Below the pieces are notes generated by a model. The model was not told where the DNA came from. It did not search any database and saw nothing but the letters and a program-made list of their open reading frames with translations. A program made the position numbers and the translations under genes. Source: Dinoroseobacter sp013215265 (GTDB lineage Bacteria; Pseudomonadota; Alphaproteobacteria; Rhodobacterales; Rhodobacteraceae). From it: a DNA stretch of 64,000 nucleotides. This document shows, piece by piece, positions 43,315-52,185 of the stretch. The DNA is taken from the NCBI GenBank assembly GCA_963691755.1, contig OY829366.1, forward strand, positions 434,001 through 498,000. The letters are read 5' to 3'. The stretch's first letter is position 1, and the number at the start of each line of letters is the position of its first letter.

Positions 43315-44304
43315 TCAGATTCCATGTCGGGCATGCGTTTCACGAAAACGATCCATAACCACCACCAGTTCGGCACTGATCCTTGGCTCAGACAGCGCGT
43401 GACCCGACAAGCCGATCATGCGCAAATCCGCGCGCGCCCATTTCTCTGATAGCGCGAAGGCAGATACCGGGGGGCAAATCATGTCATATCGGCCCTGAAC
43501 GATGGTTCCGGGAACGCCCGACAATTTGCCAGCATCCCGCAAAATCTGACCATCTTCCTCCAGAAACCCCCGATGCGTGAAGTAATGGTTTTCCAGTCTC
43601 GCAAACGCGCGTGCATATTCCGCTGGGCTTTCTCCGACAAAACCTTCGGAGTGGATGGAGGCCAGCGCATTTTCCCAGCCGGCCCACGCCCTCGCGAAGC
43701 GCGTCTCTTCAATGACATCCCCCGAAAAAAGCCTTTTGTTGTAGGCTTTAATCAGATCATCACGCTCCTCATCGGGAACCATAGATGTAAACCTGCGCCA
43801 AACATCTGGCCAGAAACGTCCCGCGCCGCCGCCGTAGAACCAATCCAGTTCAGATTTGGTCATCAGGAACACGCCACGCAGAACAAGGTAAGCTACGCAA
43901 TCAGGGTGGGCTTCAGCATAGACGAGGCCCAGCGTTGCACCCCAACTTCCGCCGAACACCACCCAGCGGTCTATATCCAGCGTCGTTCGGATCAGTTCTA
44001 TGTCCCGAACCAGATGCCAGGTCGTGTTGTTCTCGACACTGGCGTGGGGACGTGACCGGCCACACCCCCGTTGATCGAACAAAATAATGCGGTACACCTC
44101 TGGATCGAAATAGCGACGCATTGCCGGGCTGCACCCACCCCCCGGACCACCGTGCAATACCACAACAGGTATGCCATTTGGGTTTCCGCATTGCTCGACA
44201 TACAGTCGATGCCCGTCGCCAACCTCCAACATTCGCTGATCAAATGGATCGATGGGCGGATAGAGGTAATCCGTCGCGCGTTTTTCGCTCGCCGCTTTTG
44301 CCAT
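43315..44304 (-). CDS. pip: Proline iminopeptidase
   Basis: Alpha/beta-hydrolase that removes N-terminal proline from peptides (peptidase family S33). 329 residues: oxyanion region VVVLHGGPGGGCSPAMRRYF, DQRGCGRSRPHA, nucleophile elbow GGSWGATLGL with the catalytic serine near residue 115, and the late acid/base residues in GRYDMICPP and SGHALSEP. It begins 70 bases from the divergent ubiG start and is followed by 300 bases of acs upstream DNA. Confidence 0.94.
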   Translation of the reverse strand: MAKAASEKRATDYLYPPIDPFDQRMLEVGDGHRLYVEQCGNPNGIPVVVLHGGPGGGCSPAMRRYFDPEVYRIILFDQRGCGRSRPHASVENNTTWHLVRDIELIRTTLDIDRWVVFGGSWGATLGLVYAEAHPDCVAYLVLRGVFLMTKSELDWFYGGGAGRFWPDVWRRFTSMVPDEERDDLIKAYNKRLFSGDVIEETRFARAWAGWENALASIHSEGFVGESPAEYARAFARLENHYFTHRGFLEEDGQILRDAGKLSGVPGTIVQGRYDMICPPVSAFALSEKWARADLRMIGLSGHALSEPRISAELVVVMDRFRETHARHGI

Positions 44305-44373
44305 CGCCGCCCTATATACCTTTCAAAGGGCTCATGCCCGAGACAGACATCGCAAGTTGTAAGGGATAAGTCC

Positions 44374-45132
44374 ATGCAGTCCGCCGCCAATTCAAAAACG
44401 ACAACCGTCGATCCAGATGAAATTGCCAAGTTTGAGGCGATGGCAGCAGACTGGTGGGACCCTACGGGCAAGTTCAAACCTCTGCATATGCTGAACCCTT
44501 GCAGGTTGGATTACATAACCCAACAGATTGCCGCCGAGTTTGAACGCGACCTTACCAACGCTCATCCTTTCAAAGGCTTGCGTTTGCTGGATATCGGCTG
44601 TGGCGGCGGATTGCTGTCTGAACCCATGGCCCGACTTGGGGCGGAAGTCGTGGGCGCAGATGCAGCCGAACGCAATATTCCAGTCGCCAGTATTCATGCG
44701 GAACAATCAGGACTAACAATCGATTACCGACACACGACAGCAGAAGCACTTGCAGATGCGGGTGAACAATTTGACGTGGTTCTGAACATGGAAGTTGTAG
44801 AGCATGTCGCAGACCCCCATGCATATCTGAACGCCTGCCAGCAACTTTTGAAACCTGGTGGGTTGATGGTCTGTTCAACCCTCAATCGGAACCCTAAAAG
44901 TTTCGTGATGGGAATTATTGGTGCCGAATACGTGATGCGCTGGCTGCCCAAAGGCACACACGAGTGGTCAAAGTTCATCACGCCTGACGAGTTGTTCGGG
45001 ATGATCGAACAAGCAGGTCTCGATCCGGTGGACCGCAAGGGTTTCAAGTTCAACCCAATCGGCTTTACCTGGTCGATCTCGGACACCGATCTCAGCGTCA
45101 ATTACGTCACAGCATCTATCAAGCCCAAATGA
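44374..45132 (+). CDS. ubiG: Ubiquinone biosynthesis O-methyltransferase UbiG
   Basis: SAM-dependent enzyme performing two O-methylations in ubiquinone synthesis; ubiquinone is the mobile quinone for both respiration and the photosynthetic reaction centre. 252 residues: AADWWDPTGKFKPLHMLNP near residue 25, motif I LLDIGCGGGLLSEPMARLG, NMEVVEHVADP, and HEWSKFITPDEL, all diagnostic. ATG 44374 follows AAGGGATAAG; the frame runs upstream to 44071 as an overlap with pip in the other direction. A hairpin follows the stop. Confidence 0.96.
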   Translation: MQSAANSKTTTVDPDEIAKFEAMAADWWDPTGKFKPLHMLNPCRLDYITQQIAAEFERDLTNAHPFKGLRLLDIGCGGGLLSEPMARLGAEVVGADAAERNIPVASIHAEQSGLTIDYRHTTAEALADAGEQFDVVLNMEVVEHVADPHAYLNACQQLLKPGGLMVCSTLNRNPKSFVMGIIGAEYVMRWLPKGTHEWSKFITPDELFGMIEQAGLDPVDRKGFKFNPIGFTWSISDTDLSVNYVTASIKPK

Positions 45133-45159
45133 AAACGCGCCTCGAGGGAGGCGCGCTTC
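45132..45159. terminator. Hairpin between ubiG and the convergent cytochrome c gene
   Basis: CGCGCCTC (45136-45143) and GAGGCGCG (45148-45155) form an eight-pair stem with a four-base loop. T-runs are short (four T on the minus strand side, none on the plus side), so termination efficiency is uncertain, but the place between convergent genes fits. Confidence 0.65.
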
Positions 45160-45180
45160 ATAACTCAGATAGTTAAATGT

Positions 45181-45603
45181 CTACTCTGACGGAGCGTCGG
45201 GCGAATGCTCTGTCAGGAACGCGATTAGATCGTCCATTTTACGAACGCGCTGCCCTGCCATGGCCGAGCGCAGTGAATTGTCGCCAGTATATTCGCGCAG
45301 AAAACCCTGAGGGTCCGGAATATATGCTGCTAGCGTCTCGGCATCCCACACTAGGCCCGCCTCGCCAGCTGCAGGCAGCCCGTCACGGTAGCGAAAACCT
45401 TCAACAGAACCCGCGACACGACCAACTACGCCGTAAAGGTTCGGGCCGGTTTTGGCGCCACGACCAGCAATGCGATTGCCGTCTGCATCTTCGATGCTAT
45501 GGCACGCGGCGCAGGTTCGGAAAGCACGCTCGCCATCAGCGAGAGCGGGGGTGGCCGTCAAGGCTAGCGCCGCCAACGCGGCAGAAATTGAAAACGTCTT
45601 CAC
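45181..45603 (-). CDS. Periplasmic class I cytochrome c
   Basis: A 140-residue c-type cytochrome. Signal peptide residues 1-22 (cut near TPALA-DG), haem-binding CAACH at 31-35, and a probable distal methionine in RSAMAGQ at 115. This layout resembles small soluble electron carriers of the c2/c551 group, suggesting transfer between the bc1 complex and an oxidase or the reaction centre; which partner is unknown. I choose GTG 45603 because AAGGAGG sits six bases before it; ATG 45609 directly abuts that site and ATG 45627 precedes it. Divergent from ppaA. Confidence 0.87.
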   Translation of the reverse strand: MKTFSISAALAALALTATPALADGERAFRTCAACHSIEDADGNRIAGRGAKTGPNLYGVVGRVAGSVEGFRYRDGLPAAGEAGLVWDAETLAAYIPDPQGFLREYTGDNSLRSAMAGQRVRKMDDLIAFLTEHSPDAPSE

Positions 45604-45878
45604 TTGCATCCTCCTTCGGAAACGCATTCCGATTCACGTAGATGGAGCCCTCTCGCGGAAGTTCAAGTGCGAAATCTAGGTCACTAAACAACACGCGATA
45701 ATACAATTACCCTATAAAGTGCGAATGAGGGTCCAATTTCAATTCTAGTTCTTTGCGTTTGGGCTTTCGTTAATGGGCCATGGCTTATTTTGACTTTGCA
45801 AACCAAAAAGACGAACATAGATCTCACCGAAGTTTTCGCGGAGTATTTTTTCGCTTTATCGGCATAGTAGCGGAGTAG

Positions 45879-46661
45879 ATGAGCCAAAGGCCGACTTCAA
45901 AACAGCGCTCCGACCCAAGTATCGGAGGTGACGCGGTTCAGTACCTCGCTGAACGCGCAATAGAACTTCTTGCCAAAACAACGCCCAACGGGGCTGCACA
46001 ACCAATTGCAAAATTTCAAGATTTTGCAAACGCTTTTCTGGCCCCAGATAACGTCGTCCGTCAGGATCTGCTAACGCATCTGATGTACTCAGGCGTGACA
46101 ACAGCCCAAATCATCGAAGATATCATACCCGCAACAGCCCGCTACATTGGCGAATTGTGGATGCAAGATAAGCTCAGCTTCGCTGAGGTTTCCATTGGTT
46201 CGGCAAGACTGCAGGAAACCGTTCGCGCGCTAGAGCAACCGACTGATCCGAAGGTTAATGGGCCTTCAGTTTCCCTGATAGTCCCTCAACAGGAGCATCA
46301 CACATTGGGGGCCTTCGTACTGGCCGAACAGTTTCGGAATCTTGGGTGCCATACGCGCGTCATCGTGGGCACGTCACTCCCAAATATTTTGATGGAGCTA
46401 CGCCGTTCTGCCAATGATCTGGTAGGTATATCAATCGGCGGCAGTCGGACGCACAGCCATGCCCGCGAAATGATCGGAGCCATCCGTCGTACGATCCCTG
46501 TTGCGTTTCCAATTGCAGTCGGAGGTCCCGGTGTGAACCCATCCATTGATATCTTAGAGGCTACTGGTGCCGATTTTGTGTGCACCAATGCTTCACAAGC
46601 TATTCATTTTGCGAAGCTTGAGTTGCCGCCATCAGTGGCTAGATCTAAAAAGCTTGCATAG
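45879..46661 (+). CDS. ppaA: Cobalamin-binding photosynthesis regulator PpaA/AerR
   Basis: Member of the AerR/PpaA family, vitamin B12-binding light or oxygen regulators that modify the activity of PpsR/CrtJ. 260 residues: an N-terminal helical region (about 30-120, with YSGVTTAQIIEDIIPATARYIG), then a B12-binding fold with PQQEHHTLGAFVLAEQFRN (a D/E-x-H-x-x-G type motif), ISIGGSR and AVGGPGVNP. ppsR follows after 28 bases, the usual partnership. A TGT-N12-ACA PpsR operator was sought upstream and not found. The pair lies about 36 kb from the bch-puh operon. Confidence 0.92.
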   Translation: MSQRPTSKQRSDPSIGGDAVQYLAERAIELLAKTTPNGAAQPIAKFQDFANAFLAPDNVVRQDLLTHLMYSGVTTAQIIEDIIPATARYIGELWMQDKLSFAEVSIGSARLQETVRALEQPTDPKVNGPSVSLIVPQQEHHTLGAFVLAEQFRNLGCHTRVIVGTSLPNILMELRRSANDLVGISIGGSRTHSHAREMIGAIRRTIPVAFPIAVGGPGVNPSIDILEATGADFVCTNASQAIHFAKLELPPSVARSKKLA

Positions 46662-46689
46662 AGGACCGGCGCTGGTCGGAGGTAATTGA

Positions 46690-48114
46690 ATGAACACGCG
46701 TGAAAGTGATTTCTGGAGCAACGACGCAGAGCCCTGCGTTGCGCCTGAACACTTCAACAAAGTCGTCGCCAGCGCAGCCGATCTTGCAATCGTGCTTGAT
46801 CTAGACGGCACTATTCAAACGATTATCACAAATCCACTTAATCCTGATCTCGGCAGGTTGGACCATTGGCATCTCCGCGATATTCGTGAGGTTGTGACCG
46901 AAGACTCGCTCTCGAAAGTGGAACGGGAGCTTGATGCATTTCGCAGTGGAATAGTCGAAAGCGTCGGCAGCATCGAGATCAACCATTCAGATACTTCGAA
47001 TTGGGAATTCCCGATTCGCTACACAATCCACCGCACCGGCGAAGAAAATTTGATTTTGATGCTGGGTCGAGACCTTCGCCCGATCGCAGATCTTCAGCAA
47101 CGCTTAGTCAAGGCACAACTTGCGCTTGAAAAGGACTATGAAAACCATCGCAAGTTTGAGACGCGCTATCGCGTCTTGTTGGATTCAGCGCGCGATCCTT
47201 TCGTGCTGGTTAATGCCACAACAGGGCGTATTCTCGATGCAAACGTGGCCGCCAGCGCGTGCCTTGGCACGGACGTTGATGCATTGCGCGGTACGAATTT
47301 CGCGCAGGAATTCGAAGGCAGTCGTTCAGCGCAGTTCCTCGCTGGACTGATCTCTGACGCAGATCAAGACCATAAACCGACGCAAACTAAGCTCCGTCGC
47401 AACGGTCAACTGGTCATTATAGACACCACGATGTTCCGCGCGTCCGGCGAAAAACTTCTGCTGTGCCGTTTGGAAACGGGCCTAGGCGCTGACGGGGCCG
47501 ATCAGGATCTGGCGTCATTACTGTCCAGTTTATTCAGAAATGGGGTGGATGCGGTCGTTTTCACCGACCATGTCGGGACCATTCGCTACGCCAATGAAGC
47601 ATTTTTGTCGCTCTGCGACATCTCGCAATTGTCTGATGCAAAGGGCACCTCCTTTGCAGACCACCTTGCGCGCGGAAATGTTGATTTGAGGGTTCTCCTT
47701 GAGAATGCAAGCAAGGTCGGTTTCCTCGCCGCCTACTCGACGAAACTGGAAAGCCGTCATGGAACTCAGGTAGCTGTTGAGGTGTCCACCACCATTTTGC
47801 CTGAGCGGTCCGGCAATGCATTTGCATTCGTGCTGCGCGATTCATCTCGACTGGATTTATTGCGCGAGGTCCAATCCGATCTTCCCTTGAGTTCTGCAGA
47901 AGGCACGTCCCAGAATGTCATCGAACTGGTGGGATCAGCGCCGTTGAAGGACATCGTTGCTGCAACCACGGATGTCGTCGAAAAGATGTGCATTGAAACT
48001 GCGGTTGAGCTGACAGGCAACAATCGGGTTGCTGCGGCCGAAATGCTAGGCCTTTCGCGACAGTCACTTTACGTCAAATTGCGTAAGTTTGGACTGCTAA
48101 ACAAAGAGGGCTAG
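46690..48114 (+). CDS. ppsR: PpsR/CrtJ transcriptional regulator of photosynthesis genes
   Basis: Redox-responsive repressor (sometimes activator) of bacteriochlorophyll, carotenoid and light-harvesting genes, binding TGT-N12-ACA palindromes. 474 residues: an N-terminal PAS-like region, a Q-linker helix with LQQRLVKAQLALEKDYENH, two PAS domains (about 155-265 and 275-390), and a Fis-type helix-turn-helix at 430-470 (ELTGNNRVAAAEMLGLSRQS). A cysteine precedes the HTH in VVEKMCIETAVEL, equivalent in place to the redox-active residue known in Rhodobacter. GGAGGT precedes the ATG. Acts with PpaA encoded just upstream. Confidence 0.95.
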   Translation: MNTRESDFWSNDAEPCVAPEHFNKVVASAADLAIVLDLDGTIQTIITNPLNPDLGRLDHWHLRDIREVVTEDSLSKVERELDAFRSGIVESVGSIEINHSDTSNWEFPIRYTIHRTGEENLILMLGRDLRPIADLQQRLVKAQLALEKDYENHRKFETRYRVLLDSARDPFVLVNATTGRILDANVAASACLGTDVDALRGTNFAQEFEGSRSAQFLAGLISDADQDHKPTQTKLRRNGQLVIIDTTMFRASGEKLLLCRLETGLGADGADQDLASLLSSLFRNGVDAVVFTDHVGTIRYANEAFLSLCDISQLSDAKGTSFADHLARGNVDLRVLLENASKVGFLAAYSTKLESRHGTQVAVEVSTTILPERSGNAFAFVLRDSSRLDLLREVQSDLPLSSAEGTSQNVIELVGSAPLKDIVAATTDVVEKMCIETAVELTGNNRVAAAEMLGLSRQSLYVKLRKFGLLNKEG

Positions 48115-48137
48115 CGCATTTCTGGTGTTCTTTTGGT

Positions 48138-48170
48138 GCGCGGGTCAGTTTCCCGCATCCTTGTTTTTTC
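48138..48170 (+). terminator. Candidate terminator after ppsR
   Basis: GCGGG (48140-48144) pairs with CCCGC (48152-48156) around a seven-base loop, followed after a short gap by a T-rich run of six T (48164-48169). The stem is short and the U-tract is displaced, so strength is uncertain, but it sits 24 bases after the ppsR stop and before idi. Confidence 0.5.
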
Positions 48171-48248
48171 GCGTTCCAAGTAATTCATGCCGACACAGCA
48201 GCAGGAGCGATCTTGCGCGACATCCGCGTTGAATGATCGATATACGGA

Positions 48249-48812
48249 ATGAACCAGCAGTTTGCCAAGGCAACAGATACAATCCCAGCCTGGGTGAACG
48301 GATCTCTGCAACCCATTGAGAAACTGAATGTTCATCTTAAGGGATTGAAACACAAAGCTGTTTCGGTATTTTTGCTCAGTGGAAACGATGTACTCATACA
48401 GCAACGCGCATTATCAAAATATCATACGCCGGGACTATGGGCGAACACTTGCTGCACACATCCTCACTGGGATGAATCATCCTTTGACTGCGCAGTACGG
48501 CGTTTAAATGAAGAGCTCGGCATCACTGGCGTTTTTCCGAAACATCGTGACACCATCGAGTATCGGGCAGATGTCGGTAACGCGATGACGGAACATGAAG
48601 TGGTCGATTTGTTTTTGGCTCACTCCGATCGAGATCTTTACGTTCAGGCAAATCCAGACGAAGTCGCTGATTTTGAATGGATCAATTTCTATGATCTTTG
48701 CGCCGACGTTGCGCGTAATCCAAGGAAATACACGCCCTGGCTCAGGATTTATCTGGGCAAACACCAGAACCAGATATTTTCTGATCAACTGGGGGTAGCG
48801 AGGCGCCCATAA
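48249..48812 (+). CDS. idi: Isopentenyl-diphosphate delta-isomerase, type I
   Basis: Interconverts IPP and DMAPP for carotenoids, quinone tails and the phytyl/geranylgeranyl tail of bacteriochlorophyll. 187 residues of Nudix fold: metal ligands in WANTCCTHPHWDESSFDC (catalytic cysteine and histidines), RRLNEELGI, and catalytic glutamate in MTEHEVVDLFLA. The gene is often found with photosynthesis genes in purple bacteria, which suits its place behind ppaA-ppsR. ATG 48249 has only a weak upstream GGA. Carotenoid genes are not in the window. Confidence 0.95.
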   Translation: MNQQFAKATDTIPAWVNGSLQPIEKLNVHLKGLKHKAVSVFLLSGNDVLIQQRALSKYHTPGLWANTCCTHPHWDESSFDCAVRRLNEELGITGVFPKHRDTIEYRADVGNAMTEHEVVDLFLAHSDRDLYVQANPDEVADFEWINFYDLCADVARNPRKYTPWLRIYLGKHQNQIFSDQLGVARRP

Positions 48813-48992
48813 ACGAAGCATTCGCCGGGTGATGGATGCGTCGAGACAATCGAGCCAGATGCATCCTAGTGTGTTTCGGTTTTTTCTGGGTCCAAGTCTC
48901 TCGCTTTTGCGAGTAATCTTTCAAGCCCCATGACATCTGCGCTCAACAGCCCTAAATAAAATCGGCTTAATGCCTCGAAAGGAACCCAGCCG

Positions 48993-49256
48993 ATGCAACC
49001 GGTGCACATTTATACCTCTCCGACTTGTGGCTTCTGTCACATGGCCAAACGGCTGTTGAATGCCAAGTCCGTGTCTTTCACCGAAACCGACGTCGCGCGC
49101 GATCCAAGTAAGCGACAGGAAATGATGGCACGCGCTAACGGTCGACATACGGTTCCACAGATCTTTATTGGCAACGTTCATGTGGGAGGCTGCGACGACC
49201 TGATGGCGCTTGAGCGAGCTGGGAAACTTGACCAAGTGCTAAAAGGCGCTGCCTGA
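48993..49256 (+). CDS. grxC: Glutaredoxin 3 (GrxC)
   Basis: Glutathione-dependent thiol-disulfide reductase of 87 residues. Active site C12-G-F-C15 in TSPTCGFCHMAKRLL, where many relatives have CPYC or CGYC. The substrate-loop HTVPQIFIGNVHVGGCDDL is conserved. AAAGGAAC precedes the ATG. It is followed after four bases by a carbon-nitrogen hydrolase, a conserved pairing in alphaproteobacteria, so both are likely co-transcribed. Confidence 0.94.
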   Translation: MQPVHIYTSPTCGFCHMAKRLLNAKSVSFTETDVARDPSKRQEMMARANGRHTVPQIFIGNVHVGGCDDLMALERAGKLDQVLKGAA

Positions 49257-49260
49257 TCTT

Positions 49261-50094
49261 ATGCGCGCTGGCCTCATCCAGATGACAAGCAGCGACGTTG
49301 TCTCTGATAACATTGAACAGGCGTGCGCACTTTGTAAGGAGGCCGTTACGCACGGCGCGCAGATCTTGCTTACGCCCGAGGTAACAAATTGCCTTTCTGG
49401 ATCCCGCGCGCAGCAGATGGATCAACTCACCATGCAGGATGATGATCCAACACTGGCCGCCATGCAGGATCTTGCAGCCAAGTTCGGGGTCTGGATCCTG
49501 ATCGGATCACTTGCCCTCAAGACGGACGACGAAGATGAGCGATTTGCCAACAGGTCGTTCTTGATCAATAGCACCGGTGGTATCGCGGCTTGGTACGACA
49601 AGATCCACATGTTTGATGTTGAGGTCAGCAAAACGGAAACGTACCGAGAATCCAGAGGCTACAAGCCCGGCGCCCGCGCAGTGGTGGTCAATACGCCATG
49701 CGGAAACATTGGCATGACGATCTGCTACGATTTAAGGTTTCCGCACCTCTATCGCGATCTAGCGCTTGCGGGCGCCGATATACTGACTGTTCCTTCGGCC
49801 TTCAGCCAAGCCACTGGACCAGGGCATTGGGAGACCTTGCTCAGGGCGCGCGCGATCGAAACAGGCAGTTTTGTTTTGGCGCCTGCACAAACTGGCACAC
49901 ATCCTACCCAAACGGACCGCGTTCGAAAGACTTTCGGCCATAGTCTGGCAATCGATCCTTGGGGAACAGTGCTGGCAGATGGTGGAACCGCAAAAGGCGT
50001 TACTGTCGTCGATCTTGATCTGACGAAGGTTCAGGAAACACGAAAAAAACTCCCTTCCCTTTCCAGCGCACAAGCATATTGTCTGGCAACATGA
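49261..50094 (+). CDS. Carbon-nitrogen hydrolase (nitrilase superfamily, Nit-like)
   Basis: 277 residues with the catalytic triad of the family: glutamate in LLTPEVTNCL, lysine in WYDKIHMFDVEV, and cysteine in GMTICYDLRFPHLYRDL. The branch close to Nit1/Nit2 removes deaminated glutathione or omega-amides, a metabolite-repair role that fits the adjoining glutaredoxin gene; the exact substrate is inferred. Four bases follow grxC; its stop overlaps the MarR gene (ATGA). Confidence 0.88.
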   Translation: MRAGLIQMTSSDVVSDNIEQACALCKEAVTHGAQILLTPEVTNCLSGSRAQQMDQLTMQDDDPTLAAMQDLAAKFGVWILIGSLALKTDDEDERFANRSFLINSTGGIAAWYDKIHMFDVEVSKTETYRESRGYKPGARAVVVNTPCGNIGMTICYDLRFPHLYRDLALAGADILTVPSAFSQATGPGHWETLLRARAIETGSFVLAPAQTGTHPTQTDRVRKTFGHSLAIDPWGTVLADGGTAKGVTVVDLDLTKVQETRKKLPSLSSAQAYCLAT

Positions 50095-50543
50095 CAGATC
50101 TCGCCGTTAGCGATCCACTTGCGGTCGCGTTTTTCAGTGAAATCCTTTCTGTGGAACAACTGGCACGCAACCGACTGTCCAAGGCATTGCCCAAGGGCAT
50201 GGAAATCAGCCACTTTTCAGTGCTGAACCATTTGGCGCATATAAAAGACGAAAGAACCCCAGCGCAGCTTGCCCGTGCCCTTCATGTGACCAAAGGGGCC
50301 ATGACAAACACGCTTGGCAAGCTCGAATGGGCCGGTCACGTGCATATCCGCCCCGATTGGGATGACGCCCGACGCAAATTGGTTGCGATCAGCCCTTCGG
50401 GGCTGCGTGCCCGCGATGTCGCCATTGCAGCAATCGCCCCAGTTATATCCGATGCTGGGCAGAACTTAGGAGATGAACGCTTAAAGGCGGCGCTACCGGT
50501 TCTGCGGGAATTGCGCGAACGTTTAGGATCGGAGTCCGGCTAA
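50091..50543 (+). CDS. MarR-family transcriptional regulator
   Basis: A 150-residue winged-helix regulator: FSVLNHLAHIKDERTPAQLARAL, the recognition helix VTKGAMTNTLGKLEWAGHV and wing DWDDARRKLVAISPSGL. ATG 50091 overlaps the nitrilase stop; a TTG at 50079 is possible. Target and ligand are unknown; being the last gene of grxC-nitrilase-marR it may regulate that unit. Its TAA shares CTAA with the convergent comF gene. Confidence 0.9.
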   Translation: MTDLAVSDPLAVAFFSEILSVEQLARNRLSKALPKGMEISHFSVLNHLAHIKDERTPAQLARALHVTKGAMTNTLGKLEWAGHVHIRPDWDDARRKLVAISPSGLRARDVAIAAIAPVISDAGQNLGDERLKAALPVLRELRERLGSESG

Positions 50544-51283
50544 CACGCCTGAAGACCTGGATCGTCCTTTTCAACGCGAGCCAAGACCAAACAGTCTACA
50601 CCTGTCGCACCAGATTTTAAGGCTGCTTCTGCAGATGCCGCCAAGGTTGCACCACTGGTCATCACATCATCGACCAACAGAATATGGCGATCCCCGACCA
50701 TGTCAGGATCAGCGGTTATTGCGTTGCGCAACAGATCAAATCGCTCTTCTCGTGACCTATGATCCAGTGAAGGCGTTACGCGCACCCGATGCAATGCCTG
50801 CGCCGCATAAGGCCAAGCGATCGCCAAAGACAAAGCGCGTGCAAGCTCTGCCGATTGATTGTAACGGCGCTGAAACTGACGCAAAGGGTGCAGTGGCACG
50901 GGCACGATCAAACTATTTTTCTTGAGCATCGGGGCCGCCAGCTTTTTCATCCAAGGCGTTACAGTCCGAACCAGATCAAGCCGATCGCCATGTTTTAGAG
51001 CCAAAACTATTTTTCGGGCAGTTTTGTCATAACGCAAAACCGCCCGCGCAGTGCCCCATGGGCGTGGGTGAGAAAGACAATCATCACAGACGATACTGGA
51101 CTCGCTTTCAGTCGTTCCGAGTACTGGAATTCCGCAAACTTGGCATACCGGCCCGGTGATAAACGGTGTTTCAACCAAGCAATCAGGACATAACGCAAAT
51201 TCCATTCCAGTGGGTGCCCGACACATCGCACATTCGGGCGGGTAGACCAAAGCAATAGCCCTATGTAAAAGCGCATGTTGCAC
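50540..51283 (-). CDS. comF: ComF family protein (double zinc ribbon and phosphoribosyltransferase domain)
   Basis: A 247-residue protein related to ComF, needed for DNA uptake or processing in transformable bacteria. Two cysteine-pair sets form a zinc-ribbon region (CAMCRAP, CPDC, CQVCGIP, CDDC, residues about 18-70), followed by a PRT domain with ILLVDDVMTSGATLAAS near 205. GTG 51283 has AAAGGAG five bases upstream, better than the GTG at 51301 which precedes that site. Divergent from a methyltransferase gene. Confidence 0.88.
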   Translation of the reverse strand: MQHALLHRAIALVYPPECAMCRAPTGMEFALCPDCLVETPFITGPVCQVCGIPVLGTTESESSIVCDDCLSHPRPWGTARAVLRYDKTARKIVLALKHGDRLDLVRTVTPWMKKLAAPMLKKNSLIVPVPLHPLRQFQRRYNQSAELARALSLAIAWPYAAQALHRVRVTPSLDHRSREERFDLLRNAITADPDMVGDRHILLVDDVMTSGATLAASAEAALKSGATGVDCLVLARVEKDDPGLQAC

Positions 51284-51312
51284 CTTATCTCCTTTCCCCA
51301 CGTCCGACTTTC

Positions 51313-52158
51313 ATGACCAGACCGCGCCTAACAAATCGGAACCTTTTGCTTGCCCATCGCCAGCGCGGAGCCAAGTCAACAGATACCCCGTTTCTGCATG
51401 TCGAAGCCCAGTTGGAGCTGCAGGAAAGACTGGCAGAGGTTAACAGATCGTTTACAGCGCCAGCGATCGTCACCGGTCACCCTTCGGTTTGGGCTGATTT
51501 CCTTCCAGCGGCAAAGATAATACCCGACGCTGAACTGCTGGATTTACAACCTGATGCGCACGACATCATCGTACATGCGATGGCGTTGCACTGGGCGGAC
51601 GATCCTGTTGGTCAGATCATTCAATGCCGGCGCGCGCTGAAAGAAGATGGATTGTTTGTTGGCGTTTGTTTCGGGGAGCAGACACTTGCAGAGCTGCGCG
51701 TATGCCTCGCGCAAGCCGAGACTAGGATTCGCGGCGGTATCGCGCCGCGGGTCGCCCCAATGGCAGAACTACGTGATCTTGGTGCGCTCTTGCAGCGCTC
51801 GGGCTTGGCTATGCCAGTCGCCGATATCTCTTCGCGGCAGGTAGAATATCGAAACCTCAAAACGCTTGTTTCTGATTTACGTGTGATGGGCGAGACCAAT
51901 GCTCTGGCCGCGCGTGATCCAATTCCGCTCACCAAGCGTATTTGGAACATGGTTACTGAAACCTATTCAGTTCAATTCGCCGGAGCCAATGCACCTTACC
52001 GCGCAAGCTTCGACCTTATTTTTCTAACCGGCTGGGCGCCTGCCGACAGCCAACCCAAACCCCTTCGGCCCGGATCGGCCACCACACGCCTTGCAGATGC
52101 TCTTGGTGTTCCCGAGCTTGATCCGACACTGAAACCAAAAAATGACGCGGACCCCTAG
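51313..52158 (+). CDS. SAM-dependent methyltransferase-like protein (NDUFAF5/BioC-like group)
   Basis: 281 residues. The N-terminus (RPRLTNRNLLLAHRQRG) and the block HDIIVHAMALHWADDPVGQI with later CRRALKEDGLFVGVCFG resemble the alphaproteobacterial homologues of NDUFAF5, a complex I assembly hydroxylase/methyltransferase-like factor. The glycine-rich motif I is weak or absent (AIVTGHPSVWADFLPA stands in its place), so SAM binding is uncertain. It is divergent from comF and upstream of hemH. Confidence 0.7.
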   Translation: MTRPRLTNRNLLLAHRQRGAKSTDTPFLHVEAQLELQERLAEVNRSFTAPAIVTGHPSVWADFLPAAKIIPDAELLDLQPDAHDIIVHAMALHWADDPVGQIIQCRRALKEDGLFVGVCFGEQTLAELRVCLAQAETRIRGGIAPRVAPMAELRDLGALLQRSGLAMPVADISSRQVEYRNLKTLVSDLRVMGETNALAARDPIPLTKRIWNMVTETYSVQFAGANAPYRASFDLIFLTGWAPADSQPKPLRPGSATTRLADALGVPELDPTLKPKNDADP

Positions 52159-52185
52159 TAAAGTGGTGTCTGAAAGGGCGATAGC

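Noticed and set aside
43211..43354. 47-codon + strand frame between acs and pip
   Set aside because: No binding site, and its 3' part overlaps the antisense end of pip; likely chance.
45604..45878. PpsR operator upstream of ppaA
   Set aside because: No TGT occurs on the + strand in this gap, so TGT-N12-ACA cannot be present.
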